Part shown: positions 1 through 8,813 of the stretch, piece after piece
Numbering within the stretch: the first letter of the stretch is position 1
Layout of the letters: each line of letters opens with the position of its first letter
NCBI GenBank assembly: GCA_022768865.1
Contig: JALELH010000018.1
Location: forward strand, 44,215 to 108,214
Source of the DNA: Spirochaetia bacterium
Lineage (GTDB): Bacteria > Spirochaetota > Spirochaetia > Treponematales > Treponemataceae
Length of the DNA stretch: 64,000 nucleotides
Direction: 5' to 3'
Translations under genes and position numbers: made by a program
Notes under the pieces: model-generated
What the model was told of the DNA's origin: nothing
Seen by the model: only the letters and a program-made list of their open reading frames with translations
The model's database searches: none

Positions 1-1103
1 ATAAATTCCAGACGCTGCCCGAAACGAACTTTCATTATATAGACAAAATTATCTACCATGCCAAGTTCGTCCCTTATGGTTGCATCTTCTTTCTGCTGCT
101 GAATGTTATAGCGGAAAAAATCTGAAGTCTGTTCTATAAAATAACAGGTCTTGTCTGCGCCTTCCATCATGGCAAGCTGTGCACCTGTATTCAGTGTATT
201 AAAAAGAAAGTGTGGATTAATCTGGCTCTGAAAAGCCTTAAGCTGAGCATCTGCATAAAGGGCCTGCATTTCCATTTCTCGTTCACGGAGTTCATTTTCC
301 GTGCGCGCCTTCTGCCATATTGTATCAATGTATTCCCTTATGCTTATAATCATTCTGTCAAAGGCACGGCATATATTTCCAATTTCATCATGACTTTCCT
401 TATTGAACAAAGGCACGTCAAAATCCCGTTCTGCCACACGCAAAGCAACATCTGAAATTTCGCCTAAAGGTTTTGTCATGGAACCGATTAAGGCATAAAG
501 AAGCAAAAGCAGGAATAAGAAAAAACCTACAAAGAAAACAATGTAGAATTTTAAAATCATATTTACATTGCTTCTGTCAGAATTATAGACGGAAGAATTC
601 TTTTCCATGTATAGAATGTTTAGCCTTGAAATTTCCTTTGTTAAAAACTGAAACGCCTGAAGGCTTTTCTGATAGCTTTCATTTACAGGATTATTTGCAC
701 GGTGTGCAGCAACCGCTTTAGAAGTATATTCCAAAAAAGAAAGTGCCAGCTGATGGACTATATATTCCTGATGGCTTATTTCATTTGTAGACGGGAACCC
801 CTGCATTGTCTGGCAGAAATATTCAACACGGTTTGACGCAATGTAATAATTATTTATGCTTTCATAGGTCCTGTAATTAATATATGTTTCAAGGGCATTT
901 TCCGTAAGGACAACATCATTGGAAAAAGAAGTCAGTTCTTCATTGGATTTAAATGAACGGCTTATAACTCCAAGTGCATACTGATCTATGAACATTGTCA
1001 GAAACAGACTTGATCCCATGATCATAAAAACAAAGGTAATGCTTGCCATGATTTTCCAGCGCAGGCTTTTGCTTAAGAAAGAATTATAAAAGTAATTTTT
1101 CAT
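1..1103 (-). CDS. Sensor histidine kinase, LytS/YesM type (partial, runs off left edge)
   Basis: This gene is missing from the ORF track because its frame is open to the window edge; I translated it from the ATG at 1103. Residues ~18-38 form a membrane helix, followed by ~145 extracytoplasmic residues, a second helix (~185-206), a HAMP linker, a charged coiled coil, and the motif QINPHFLFNTLN with the phospho-acceptor His near residue 298. This is the His_kinase (PF06580) signature. The ATPase domain lies outside the window. The start codon overlaps the stop of the sugar-binding protein gene (ATGA), so the two are translationally coupled and probably sense one ligand. A response regulator is expected beyond the left edge (inference). 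Confidence 0.9.
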   Translation of the reverse strand, partial: MKNYFYNSFLSKSLRWKIMASITFVFMIMGSSLFLTMFIDQYALGVISRSFKSNEELTSFSNDVVLTENALETYINYRTYESINNYYIASNRVEYFCQTMQGFPSTNEISHQEYIVHQLALSFLEYTSKAVAAHRANNPVNESYQKSLQAFQFLTKEISRLNILYMEKNSSVYNSDRSNVNMILKFYIVFFVGFFLFLLLLLYALIGSMTKPLGEISDVALRVAERDFDVPLFNKESHDEIGNICRAFDRMIISIREYIDTIWQKARTENELREREMEMQALYADAQLKAFQSQINPHFLFNTLNTGAQLAMMEGADKTCYFIEQTSDFFRYNIQQQKEDATIRDELGMVDNFVYIMKVRFGQRLEF

Positions 1104-2083
1104 TTTCCTTTCCTTACGCGGATTTCTGCACTGATATAGCTGTTGGCATAACCACGGTTTCTGTATTCAAAAAGTTCCCTCATTGCTGTTCTTCCAATCT
1201 TTTCAGGGTCAAGGGAAACAAGTTTTGTAATAAATCCTTTCTTCAAGTAAATTTCTAAAGTTTCATTTTCTCCAAAGCAAAGGACTTTTGTTTTATGGCT
1301 TGCAGGAACAGAAGATATAATCCTCATTACTTTCAGTGAATCTTCTTCTGTAAGGCAGATTATGGAAATATTTTTTAACTGGGGGTCTTCTATGGCATCA
1401 GTTATTTTTTCTTCGTTTTCTTCCGTTGACTTATCAAGGACTTCATAATTGTGGATTTCCTTTGATTTATAAAAACTTACAATATTGTTTACAAGGTTTC
1501 CGTAATTAGGATTTTTTGATTTTCCACTGATTACAATAAAAGCCTTTTCACTGTTTCTTGCCATGGATTCTGATTCAATGCCAAGCTGCATGCCAAGGCT
1601 TGAATAATTATTCCCGATAAATGAAATCTGCGGAATTTCAGGAACATAATAACCGATGGTAATCATTGGAATTTCTGTTCCGTCTACACGGACCGGCTTC
1701 TGAAGTTTTTTTACCTGCGGGTTTACGTAGGCAATTATTCCATCACAATTTACCAGGGCGGCATAATCCACAAGTGTCTGCAAGTCCATGTTGTCTGCCT
1801 GAAGTTCCGGTGCCCTGAGTTCAACTACGGAATTAAACTGAACGGCAAGACTTTTTGCACCTTCAAAAACCTGATATAGAAAAGCAGAATTATCAGCCTG
1901 ACCAACAACCAGGACATGATTTTTCCTGTCATAGCCTTCAGATTCAAAAATAGGATTCTGTGAATTTAATCTTGGAAAAATCTTAGAAGCAAAGAAAAAT
2001 ATTCCTGCAGCAAAAAATGCAATTGATATAAATAGAAGAATATAGAAAACTTTTTTTCCGTAAGAAATTCTATTGCCGCTCAT
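1100..2083 (-). CDS. Membrane-anchored periplasmic sugar-binding-like protein
   Basis: A 327-residue protein with one N-terminal membrane helix (YILLFISIAFFAAGIFFFA) and no signal-peptidase site, followed by a fold resembling the periplasmic-binding/LacI ligand domain (Peripla_BP_4 type): a start like VLVVGQADNSAFLYQVFEGAK, then ANMD and GIIAYVNP segments and a late GRTAMRELFEY helix. There is no ABC transporter next to it; instead it is coupled by a 4-nt overlap to a histidine kinase. It is therefore more likely a ligand sensor presenting sugar to the kinase, as in XylFII-LytS systems, than a transport component. The ligand cannot be told from sequence. The -10 box (TATAAT, extended TGG) lies only 11 nt before the ATG. 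Confidence 0.8.
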   Translation of the reverse strand: MSGNRISYGKKVFYILLFISIAFFAAGIFFFASKIFPRLNSQNPIFESEGYDRKNHVLVVGQADNSAFLYQVFEGAKSLAVQFNSVVELRAPELQADNMDLQTLVDYAALVNCDGIIAYVNPQVKKLQKPVRVDGTEIPMITIGYYVPEIPQISFIGNNYSSLGMQLGIESESMARNSEKAFIVISGKSKNPNYGNLVNNIVSFYKSKEIHNYEVLDKSTEENEEKITDAIEDPQLKNISIICLTEEDSLKVMRIISSVPASHKTKVLCFGENETLEIYLKKGFITKLVSLDPEKIGRTAMRELFEYRNRGYANSYISAEIRVRKGK

Positions 2084-2094
2084 AATCTTCCATA

Positions 2095-2116
2095 ATTATA
2101 CCATAGTTGCTATAAT
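2095..2116. promoter_or_regulatory. Divergent -10 boxes between sugar-binding protein and SEC-C genes
   Basis: The 41-bp gap holds TGGTATAAT on the minus strand (-10 at 2095-2100) and CTATAAT on the plus strand (2111-2116). Neither has a good -35. The distances to the two start codons are 11 and 8 nt, so predicted leaders are about 5 nt or absent. Confidence 0.6.
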
Positions 2117-2124
2117 TTTCCATT

Positions 2125-2625
2125 ATGAGTGAAAATAAAGATTTATGTCCGTGCGGCAGCGGCAAAAACTATTCAGACTGCTGCGAACCTATTATTAAGG
2201 GAACAAAAAAAGCACCTACTGCAGAAGCCCTTATGAGAGCCCGCTATACTTCATACGTTAAGCATGAAATTGACTTCATCATCAACAGCTGCGAAAAAGG
2301 CGAAAAGATTGCAGAAATTGACCGCAAGGCAACTGAAGATTGGAGCAACAAGAGTACATGGCATGGACTCAAAATTATCCGCACAGAAAAAGGAACAGAA
2401 AACGACGATGAAGGTATTGTTGAATTTGAAGCAACTTACACTTCAGACGGAATGCGCGATGTTCACCACGAAATCGGCGGCTTCAGAAAAGTAAACGGAG
2501 AATGGTTTTACAGCGAAGGCATGATGCGTCCTACAACAGTTGTCCGCGAAGGCAGAAAGATTGGCCGCAACGAACCTTGCCCGTGTGGTTCAGGCAAAAA
2601 ATACAAGCAGTGCTGCGGTAAATAA
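2125..2625 (+). CDS. SEC-C motif protein, YchJ family
   Basis: 166 residues with a zinc-binding SEC-C motif at each end ([13 protein letters not shown] near residue 8, [13 protein letters not shown] at the C-terminus) around an NTF2-like YchJ core ([18 protein letters not shown]). SEC-C motifs bind zinc and resemble the SecA C-terminal tail; the role of YchJ proteins is not settled. Length and layout match the family. It sits alone, followed by a strong hairpin terminator. The -10 TATAAT is 8 nt before the ATG, with no Shine-Dalgarno sequence, so the mRNA is probably leaderless. Confidence 0.9.
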   Translation: MSENKDLCPCGSGKNYSDCCEPIIKGTKKAPTAEALMRARYTSYVKHEIDFIINSCEKGEKIAEIDRKATEDWSNKSTWHGLKIIRTEKGTENDDEGIVEFEATYTSDGMRDVHHEIGGFRKVNGEWFYSEGMMRPTTVVREGRKIGRNEPCPCGSGKKYKQCCGK

Positions 2626-2656
2626 ATTTATCCCATTGTTTTGCTAAAAATTTTAT

Positions 2657-2686
2657 AGCGTGGCAATTTATGCCGCGCTTTTTTTT
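2657..2686 (+). terminator. Rho-independent terminator after the YchJ-family gene
   Basis: AGCGTGGCA / TGCCGCGCT stem with a 5-nt loop followed by a run of eight T. The next gene starts 12 nt downstream, so part of the T-run and the spacer also serve as its leader. Confidence 0.85.
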
Positions 2687-2697
2687 AAGGATTTTTT

Positions 2698-3474
2698 ATG
2701 GCACAGAATATTTACACCGGCTTTCATGGTGTAGAAGAAAAAATACGCCGTTATTCAGTTTCTAAACCTGACGGCATTATTCCCCATGTTTATTATTCAA
2801 AACCGGGACCACGCATTAAAAAAATCATTGGCCTTGCAAAAGAAGGCGGAATAGAAGTTTCCCTTGTAGACGGCAGGCAGCTTGACAATATGTGTGCTTC
2901 CCTTCCGCCGCAGTCACAGGATCACCGCGGCATAGTCCTTATTGTAGACGGCGAAGAAGAAAACGCCAGAAACATAGTTGCCCTTGAAGAATGGGTTACC
3001 GTATGCCCGGAAAATGCAACTGTCGTAATTTTAGACAGCGTAACTGACCCCCACAATGTTGGTGCCATACTTCGTTCCTGCGATCAATTTGGAGCAAGCC
3101 TTTTAATTTTACCGGACCACAGAAGTGCAAGTGACGTAAAGGACAACGAAATTATTGCACGGACAAGTGCCGGTGCTTCAAGCTGGGTAAACGTTGCTAA
3201 AGTTTCAAACCTTGTGCGTTCAGTTCAGCTTTTAAAGGAATGCGGTTTCTGGATATACGGTGCAGATGCAGGCGGATCTTCTTTACAGGAAATTAAGTTT
3301 GACAAAAAAACATGCATCATCATGGGCAGCGAAGGAAGCGGAATTAGCCGTCTTTTAGAAGAACAGTGCGACAAAATTGTTTCCATTCCAACCTGCGGAA
3401 AAATAGACAGCCTTAATGTTTCCGTTGCAGCCGGCGTTCTGCTTTACGAAAAATACAGACAGTCATTAAACTAG
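2698..3474 (+). CDS. TrmH/SpoU-family RNA 2'-O-ribose methyltransferase
   Basis: 258 residues. The C-terminal SPOUT domain carries the three family motifs: DSVTDPHNVGAILRSCDQFG (motif 1), IIMGSEGSGISR (motif 2) and DSLNVSVAAGVLLYE (motif 3, trefoil knot). The N-terminal part (HGVEEKIRRY..., a SpoU_sub_bind-like region) suits an RlmB-type 23S rRNA Gm2251 enzyme; TrmH-like tRNA specificity cannot be excluded. It uses S-adenosylmethionine in the cytoplasm. Shine-Dalgarno AAGG lies just upstream. A long hairpin follows the gene. Confidence 0.9.
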   Translation: MAQNIYTGFHGVEEKIRRYSVSKPDGIIPHVYYSKPGPRIKKIIGLAKEGGIEVSLVDGRQLDNMCASLPPQSQDHRGIVLIVDGEEENARNIVALEEWVTVCPENATVVILDSVTDPHNVGAILRSCDQFGASLLILPDHRSASDVKDNEIIARTSAGASSWVNVAKVSNLVRSVQLLKECGFWIYGADAGGSSLQEIKFDKKTCIIMGSEGSGISRLLEEQCDKIVSIPTCGKIDSLNVSVAAGVLLYEKYRQSLN

Positions 3475-3486
3475 ACTGATAAAAAA

Positions 3487-3530
3487 CAGCCACCTCAGCT
3501 TTACAAATCAATGCTAAACTGCAGTGGCTG
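3487..3530. terminator. Hairpin between convergent methyltransferase and galactanase genes
   Basis: CAGCCAC (3487-3493) pairs with GTGGCTG (3524-3530), extended inside by imperfect pairing (AGCTTTA with TAAACTG). It is followed by CTTTCATTTT on the plus strand and by A-rich sequence on the other side, so it can end transcription from both convergent genes. Confidence 0.7.
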
Positions 3531-3557
3531 CTTTCATTTTATAACTTAACTTTCGCC

Positions 3558-5579
3558 CTATTTCATCAGAAAGTTAACGTCATCGCAGACAAGCCATGCT
3601 CCGTTGGCACCGTCATTGTTGTATTGTGCAGCCATGCGCACTTTCACAACAACGGAAGCAACTGAATCATCAATTTCAACGGAAGGAATTTCAACACGGT
3701 CAAACTTCTTCCACTGGTTTGGAATTGCGGCGTCTGCCTTTAAAACTTCTGTCTTTCCGTTCTTTTTCTTTAATTCTACAATAAGGCAGCTTCCGCTTGG
3801 ATTTTTTATGCCTGTGCCTTCAAAAGAAGCAAAGCATTTATAGCTTCCCTTTCCCAGTCCTTTAAGTTCCTGCCAGAGCGTAAAGTCAAAATTATCTGCT
3901 TCCCAGCCTGTTGCATAGAACTGACCTTCCTTAGCATTCTGATTGTTTCTGTCAACTTTCGGACTTCCTTTTCCTGAGTCGTTTATAAGGTTCCAGCCTT
4001 CAAGACTTCCTTTTTCAAAATTGCCGTTTTCAAGGAAATTGCTTGCAGTAACATTTACAATGCACTTAACTTCGTCACCGGTCTTGATTTTTCCTTTTAC
4101 CTTGTATTCTCCAAAATCAGGCTTGCCTAAAACTACGGCAGCATCTTCCTTGTTCCATTCAACATTTTCGTTGATTATTTCTCCGTTGTTGTATGTAACC
4201 TTTACTTTTTCCGGAAGGTGATTTTCCTTGCCGTATGTAAATTCAATTTTTGGAGTTGCAACGCGCAGCACATTCAGCTTGCCTTTAGAACCAGTCCTTG
4301 CATAATTCCATACATTAATGCTGTCCAGAACCTTGCCGTCAAAATCAAAGAATGCCTGATTGTCCCATGTGCCGCCATTAACTTTTGAAGTAACTTCCTT
4401 ATCATAATTGCGTGCATAATAAGTAGCCCAGCCGCTTCCGTGCTTAGCCCAGCAGTTTTCGTTATATGAAAGGACAAGTGCAGCATCAGCCCTGGAAACA
4501 TCATAATGCTTCGGCGGAATCCATGCAGGTTCCCAGTAGAATACACCGGCCCCGGCACCCTTTACTTTGGCAACGGCTTCTATTACATCGCGCACTGCAT
4601 TTGCCTGGCCTTCAACTGTCAGAGGATAATTGAATTCCTGGTTTGCAGACATTGTTGAAACAACATTGCCAAAGCCGTCTCCTTCCTTGTCTGTAAAAGG
4701 ATATGAAACTTCCATTACCATAACTTTTTTGTTGTAGAAATTTGCAACCTTTCTTAAAACCATGGAAAGCTGCTTTACGTCGCCATGCCAGAAAGGATAA
4801 TACGACGTTCCGAAAATATCATAGTCAACTTTGTTCTTTTCAAGCATTGATGCTTTCTTTTCAAGATAACCTGCAGAAAGGGGATCCGTAAAATGAACTG
4901 CAATCTTAATGTTACTGTCAAAATCCCTTACTGCCCTTGCTCCGGAATTTAAAAGAGAACAGACTTCCTTATCATATATTTCGCCACTCATTCCGTTGTT
5001 GATTTCATTTCCAATCTGAACCATGGTCACCTTAACGCCGGCCTTCTTAAGTCTATTTAAGCTGTCTGTCGTAAATTCACTTAATGCCTTCTGCTTTTCT
5101 GTCAGGCTGAAATCCTTCCATGCTTTTGGAGCTGTCTGCTTGTTAGGGTCTGCCCAGAAGTCTGAATAATGGAAGTCAATTAAAACACCCATCTTTAAAT
5201 CCGTTGCCCTTTTTCCAAGTTTGCAGGCAACTTCTATATCATTGGCACCGCCGCCGTAAGTCCTGCCGTCATCAGTAGGATCATTCCATACACGGATTCT
5301 GACTGCATTGGCACCGCCCGCCTTTAAAAGTGCTATAGGGTCAGAGGGAATTCCATTTGCTCCGTAGAACCTGGCACCGCCTGCCTCTACAGAAACAAGG
5401 GACGAAATGTCAACACCCATAATAAAATCTTCCGGAATATCCTTTACCGGAAGAACAGTTATTTTTTCCCATGATTCACTGGTTGTAACTACCTTCTGTT
5501 TTGCTTCACAGGCAGAAAATAGACTAAAAGATAAGGCTAAACCAAGCCAAAGCTTAGAAACAGATTTAATCGTATTCAT
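3558..5579 (-). CDS. Arabinogalactan endo-beta-1,4-galactanase, GH53, lipoprotein
   Basis: 673 residues. It cleaves beta-1,4-galactan side chains of pectin at the cell surface or in the periplasm. Lipoprotein signal with Cys24 (SLFSAC). GH53 TIM barrel ~45-395: the acid/base Glu192 lies in VQIGNEINNG and the nucleophile Glu290 in VMEVSYPF. A Big_4-like Ig module follows (~445-500, LPEKVKVTYNNGE...VEWN). The C-terminal ~150 residues (NGNFEKGSLEGWNLI...) look like a carbohydrate-binding beta-sandwich of the CBM61/CBM4 kind. It is a single-gene unit with its own promoter and a palindromic operator just downstream of the -10, so it is probably induced by galactan-derived sugars. The pectinesterase and KDG kinase near 33 kb fit the same diet. 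Confidence 0.95.
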   Translation of the reverse strand: MNTIKSVSKLWLGLALSFSLFSACEAKQKVVTTSESWEKITVLPVKDIPEDFIMGVDISSLVSVEAGGARFYGANGIPSDPIALLKAGGANAVRIRVWNDPTDDGRTYGGGANDIEVACKLGKRATDLKMGVLIDFHYSDFWADPNKQTAPKAWKDFSLTEKQKALSEFTTDSLNRLKKAGVKVTMVQIGNEINNGMSGEIYDKEVCSLLNSGARAVRDFDSNIKIAVHFTDPLSAGYLEKKASMLEKNKVDYDIFGTSYYPFWHGDVKQLSMVLRKVANFYNKKVMVMEVSYPFTDKEGDGFGNVVSTMSANQEFNYPLTVEGQANAVRDVIEAVAKVKGAGAGVFYWEPAWIPPKHYDVSRADAALVLSYNENCWAKHGSGWATYYARNYDKEVTSKVNGGTWDNQAFFDFDGKVLDSINVWNYARTGSKGKLNVLRVATPKIEFTYGKENHLPEKVKVTYNNGEIINENVEWNKEDAAVVLGKPDFGEYKVKGKIKTGDEVKCIVNVTASNFLENGNFEKGSLEGWNLINDSGKGSPKVDRNNQNAKEGQFYATGWEADNFDFTLWQELKGLGKGSYKCFASFEGTGIKNPSGSCLIVELKKKNGKTEVLKADAAIPNQWKKFDRVEIPSVEIDDSVASVVVKVRMAAQYNNDGANGAWLVCDDVNFLMK

Positions 5580-5591
5580 ACAGACGCTCCC

Positions 5592-5607
5592 GTCAACACG
5601 CGTTGAC
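5592..5607. promoter_or_regulatory. Palindromic operator of the GH53 gene (LacI-type)
   Basis: GTCAACACGCGTTGAC: 6-bp arms around a CG-containing centre, the shape of LacI-family operators. It lies between the -10 box and the start codon of the galactanase gene, covering roughly +10 to +25, an ideal repression site. No LacI-type regulator is encoded in this window. Confidence 0.7.
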
Positions 5608-5616
5608 TACATAATC

Positions 5617-5644
5617 AGTATACCATAGTTTTCTTTTATTTCAA
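5617..5644 (-). promoter_or_regulatory. Sigma-70 type promoter of the GH53 gene
   Basis: Minus-strand -35 TTGAAA (5639-5644), 16-bp spacer and -10 TATACT (5617-5622). The predicted start falls near 5610, a few bases ahead of the operator. Confidence 0.75.
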
Positions 5645-5789
5645 GTGATTTTTTACTGACTTAGCATTTTTTAATTATGTTTCAGCAAACAAACAAGGCT
5701 GCTTTATTCCTGTATAAACAATACTGACTTACGATTGCTTTTCTTACATTCCGATACGTATTGCCTTAACCATTTATTACATGATGTCA

Positions 5790-5818
5790 TTGCATTTTTA
5801 ACATATTTTTGGAATACT
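5790..5818 (+). promoter_or_regulatory. Promoter of the class-3 lipase gene
   Basis: TTGCAT (5790-5795), 17-bp spacer, AATACT (5813-5818). The predicted start at ~5825 argues against the TTG at 5829 and favours the ATG at 5844 or 5859. Confidence 0.6.
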
Positions 5819-5843
5819 CTAACAGGCATTGTCCGGAACGAAC

Positions 5844-7979
5844 ATGGCCTGTTTGCAAATGAAAATAAAATTGTTTCCCATATTATTGTTTTTCCTCTTG
5901 CTGAACTTTGCAAATGCAGAAAAAATTCCTTTCATTTATAAAACGGCAGACCGGCAGACAACACTTCCTGTGGAATGGAATGAAAAATGGTTTGGTCAGA
6001 GTTCTTCCTATGAATACCACCATGGAATTGCCCGTATTGCCTGCCTTTTTTCTGCCCTTTCTTATAACCAGGATGCTCTGGAAACTAACTATCACAAGTT
6101 AGGCATTGCTTCAAAGGACATTTTCTTTAACTATAATGTTGATTATTCAAGTTTTCTCTGGGGAAATGACCAGTGTGCCTTTAGCATTGCCTCCAAACCC
6201 ATAGACAGTTCAATTGGAAAACAAACATTAGTTATAGTCAATATACGCGGAACACCCCTTAATGCCAATGAATGGCTGTCAAATTTAAACATCCATGATC
6301 CTTCACAGACAAATGAAACAATACACATGGGTTTTGGAAAGGCAGCTTCCATAATTTATACAAAGCTTATTTCCTATCTTTTAAGGAACAGAATAGATCC
6401 GACAGATTCCTTTCTTTTAATTACGGGTCATAGCCGCGGTGGTGCCGTTTCAAACCTTCTTGCAAGGACACTTTATGATGATCAGTTTTTTAAGAGCGAA
6501 AACTGCTATGTCTATACTTTTGCATCCCCTAATGTTACTTCTTCAGAAGAAGCAAAAAGCAGGGACTTTGATTTTATCTGGAACATTGTAAGTGCAGAAG
6601 ACATTGTACCCACCCTGCCCTTTAACCGCAATGAATGGCACTTTAAGAAATATGGCCATACGTTAAGCTTTGCCAATTATACCAATACTGAACATGATTT
6701 TTATGAAAACCATATTCTTCCGCAGGTAAACGAATTATACAAAAGTTTTTTCGGCCGTGATTACTATCCTTTTTATACAGGACCTTTTTTACCTGTCTTT
6801 ATTACACGCCTTGCTTCCCGCTATATAGAAAATGTTGAAAAGTTCTACAATGGATACTCAGGACTTCACAGTAAAGCCGTAGATTTAATGTATAAAATTT
6901 TTCCGTCAATGGAAGACCAGCTTTCTGAAAACAATACAAAACGGAAATCAAAGTTCCTTGAAAAAATAAAGGCTAAAATCAACGAAAAGCATGAAGGCTT
7001 GCTGGATTATCTTGAAAATGCCCTGATAGACATGCATCAAATTGAAACATATCTTTCCTTTATTCTTGTTACGGATCAAGACGACACTTATTCAAATATG
7101 GATTACAACCTTGTTTCAATTGAAGGGGCCGTAGAAATTGCTGTTTTTGATAATGATAAAAATACTTATCTTGAAGTTATAGAAGGCTATGACGGTTTTG
7201 AAAACCAGAAGCGGCCTGTTGCAGCAATTCCAGCAGGAGTTAAAAACCTTATTGTGGGCGTTCCTTCAAATATGGAATTTGAACTTTTCCTTACTGATGA
7301 TACAATCCTCCATTCCCCTGCCAGAATTAAAATAGAACATTATGATTCGGCAGGTGTTTATAAAGGATGCAGTGAAGTTCAGAAAATTTATCTTAACATG
7401 TATTCTGCATGTAAATTTAAAATCGGAAAAGAACTTCTGGATAAGGACAAGGTTCAGCATAAAAGCTTAACCTATAAAGAGAGAAAAGAATTTGTTAATA
7501 TTGCAAACCTTAAGCCTGAATACCACTTCAGGGTTTATCCCGAATTTACCTATGGCCTGAACAACAACATAACAGCCGGCATTCATTATGGCATTCCGAT
7601 TTTATATGGAACTGCACTTTTAAATTATAATCTTTCTAATGCAAATAAGGGTTTTGATTTTATTGCAGGCATTGGAAATAAAATTGCCTTTTACGGAAAG
7701 TATTCCCTTGATGTTGAACTTCTAGAAAAGACCTGTATTTTTTCTTCCAGTGCAGATACAGATAAAAAACTTTCTTTTGTTCCTGAAGTTAAACTTTCCC
7801 TTTCAAAAAATATCATTGCTAAAACTACAAGCTGTGTTTCTTTTGCCTTTGATTTTAATATCAATGATTTTAACAATGATGCCTTTTTCTCTGACATAAG
7901 AAAGCAAAGGTTTGGCAGCTGGAAAATTAATTCAAACCTTAAGGTTTATCCGTCTATTCAATTCGGAATCCGATTTTAA
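5844..7979 (+). CDS. Secreted class-3 lipase with C-terminal beta-barrel-like domain
   Basis: 711 residues from the ATG at 5844 (GGA 8 nt upstream; the ORF track starts at a TTG 15 nt earlier, and ATG 5859 is also possible). A Sec signal peptide (LFPILLFFLLLNFANA) precedes a Lipase_3 (PF01764) domain: VNIRGTPLNANEWLSNL, nucleophile elbow GHSRGG (Ser ~197), Asp in SAEDIVP, and a later His near EHDFYENH. A helical stretch (~325-410) and a beta-rich segment (~410-560) follow. The last ~145 residues alternate polar and hydrophobic positions in about eight strands and end in Phe (QFGIRF), as in outer-membrane beta-barrels. The likely job is hydrolysis of lipid esters at the cell surface. It converges on the GNAT gene with 1 bp between stop codons. 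Confidence 0.85.
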   Translation: MACLQMKIKLFPILLFFLLLNFANAEKIPFIYKTADRQTTLPVEWNEKWFGQSSSYEYHHGIARIACLFSALSYNQDALETNYHKLGIASKDIFFNYNVDYSSFLWGNDQCAFSIASKPIDSSIGKQTLVIVNIRGTPLNANEWLSNLNIHDPSQTNETIHMGFGKAASIIYTKLISYLLRNRIDPTDSFLLITGHSRGGAVSNLLARTLYDDQFFKSENCYVYTFASPNVTSSEEAKSRDFDFIWNIVSAEDIVPTLPFNRNEWHFKKYGHTLSFANYTNTEHDFYENHILPQVNELYKSFFGRDYYPFYTGPFLPVFITRLASRYIENVEKFYNGYSGLHSKAVDLMYKIFPSMEDQLSENNTKRKSKFLEKIKAKINEKHEGLLDYLENALIDMHQIETYLSFILVTDQDDTYSNMDYNLVSIEGAVEIAVFDNDKNTYLEVIEGYDGFENQKRPVAAIPAGVKNLIVGVPSNMEFELFLTDDTILHSPARIKIEHYDSAGVYKGCSEVQKIYLNMYSACKFKIGKELLDKDKVQHKSLTYKERKEFVNIANLKPEYHFRVYPEFTYGLNNNITAGIHYGIPILYGTALLNYNLSNANKGFDFIAGIGNKIAFYGKYSLDVELLEKTCIFSSSADTDKKLSFVPEVKLSLSKNIIAKTTSCVSFAFDFNINDFNNDAFFSDIRKQRFGSWKINSNLKVYPSIQFGIRF

Positions 7980-7980
7980 C

Positions 7981-8796
7981 TTATTTGTAATAGACTATTT
8001 TATAGGTACCCGTAATTCCAAAGCCTGCTTTTTTATAGGCACTGTAAGCAGCCAGATTTTCCTGCCGCACAAGAAGCGTTGCCTTACATCCGACTTTGCC
8101 TGCAACAAATGCTATCCTGTTTACAAGAAAGGAAGCATAACCTTTGCGCCTGAATTCCTTTTTTGTATAAACGCCTGAAATCTGAATTACCTTATTTGCA
8201 CACAGGCTTATGTTTGCCTTTGAATAAATAAAATCTTCATCACCAAGAGCATAAACTGTTTTATTCTTTACTGCCTTATCAAGTTTCATTCTTTCAGCCG
8301 GCAGATTAAGTTTTTTCCATTCTGGCATAACTTCTTCTTCTGAAAATCCGGTTTGTAAATGCATCAGCTTTTCACAGTCTGACATTTTGCATATAAAAGG
8401 AGATAGGTCTGCGTTTTTTATGTAAACAAGCCCTTGATATTCCATTAAAAACATATTTCGGGTTTCTTTTTTTGTATATTTCCATTTTATAAGCTTTTCT
8501 AATTTGATAACCTGGCTTTCTTCTCCGTGAATGCAAAATATCTTTTTGTCTTTTATAAAATCAGAAAAAACCTTTTTAATTTCTTTAGTCCATTTTGGAA
8601 TACAGCAGATTAAAGAATTACCTTCAGCAAAATAAAAAACACCCAGAATCTTTCCATCTATAAGAACAAAAACATCTTTGTCTTTTAATAGTATTTTTTC
8701 ATAAAGTGCAATACAGAATTTTTCATATGTTTCAACAAATCTTTCAAGGGCAGGAAATATTTCTTTATATTCAAGGGCATTTATAATCTTCAGCAT
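7981..8796 (-). CDS. GNAT-family N-acetyltransferase
   Basis: 271 residues. The C-terminal third holds the acetyl-CoA-binding GNAT motif A (GVYTKKEFRRKGYASFLVNR) and the motif B helix (ENLAAYSAYKKAGF). The N-terminal half is not recognisable to me and may be a degenerate second GNAT fold, as in proteins annotated DUF4081 or double GNAT. The acceptor substrate is unknown. It lies 17 nt downstream of rlpA with a GGAA Shine-Dalgarno and is probably co-transcribed with it. Confidence 0.8.
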   Translation of the reverse strand: MLKIINALEYKEIFPALERFVETYEKFCIALYEKILLKDKDVFVLIDGKILGVFYFAEGNSLICCIPKWTKEIKKVFSDFIKDKKIFCIHGEESQVIKLEKLIKWKYTKKETRNMFLMEYQGLVYIKNADLSPFICKMSDCEKLMHLQTGFSEEEVMPEWKKLNLPAERMKLDKAVKNKTVYALGDEDFIYSKANISLCANKVIQISGVYTKKEFRRKGYASFLVNRIAFVAGKVGCKATLLVRQENLAAYSAYKKAGFGITGTYKIVYYK

Positions 8797-8813
8797 TTTT
8801 ATTCCACGGAATA

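Noticed and set aside
210-721. Plus-strand ORFs in the first 720 bp
   Set aside because: They lie opposite the histidine kinase, which has clear motifs on the minus strand.
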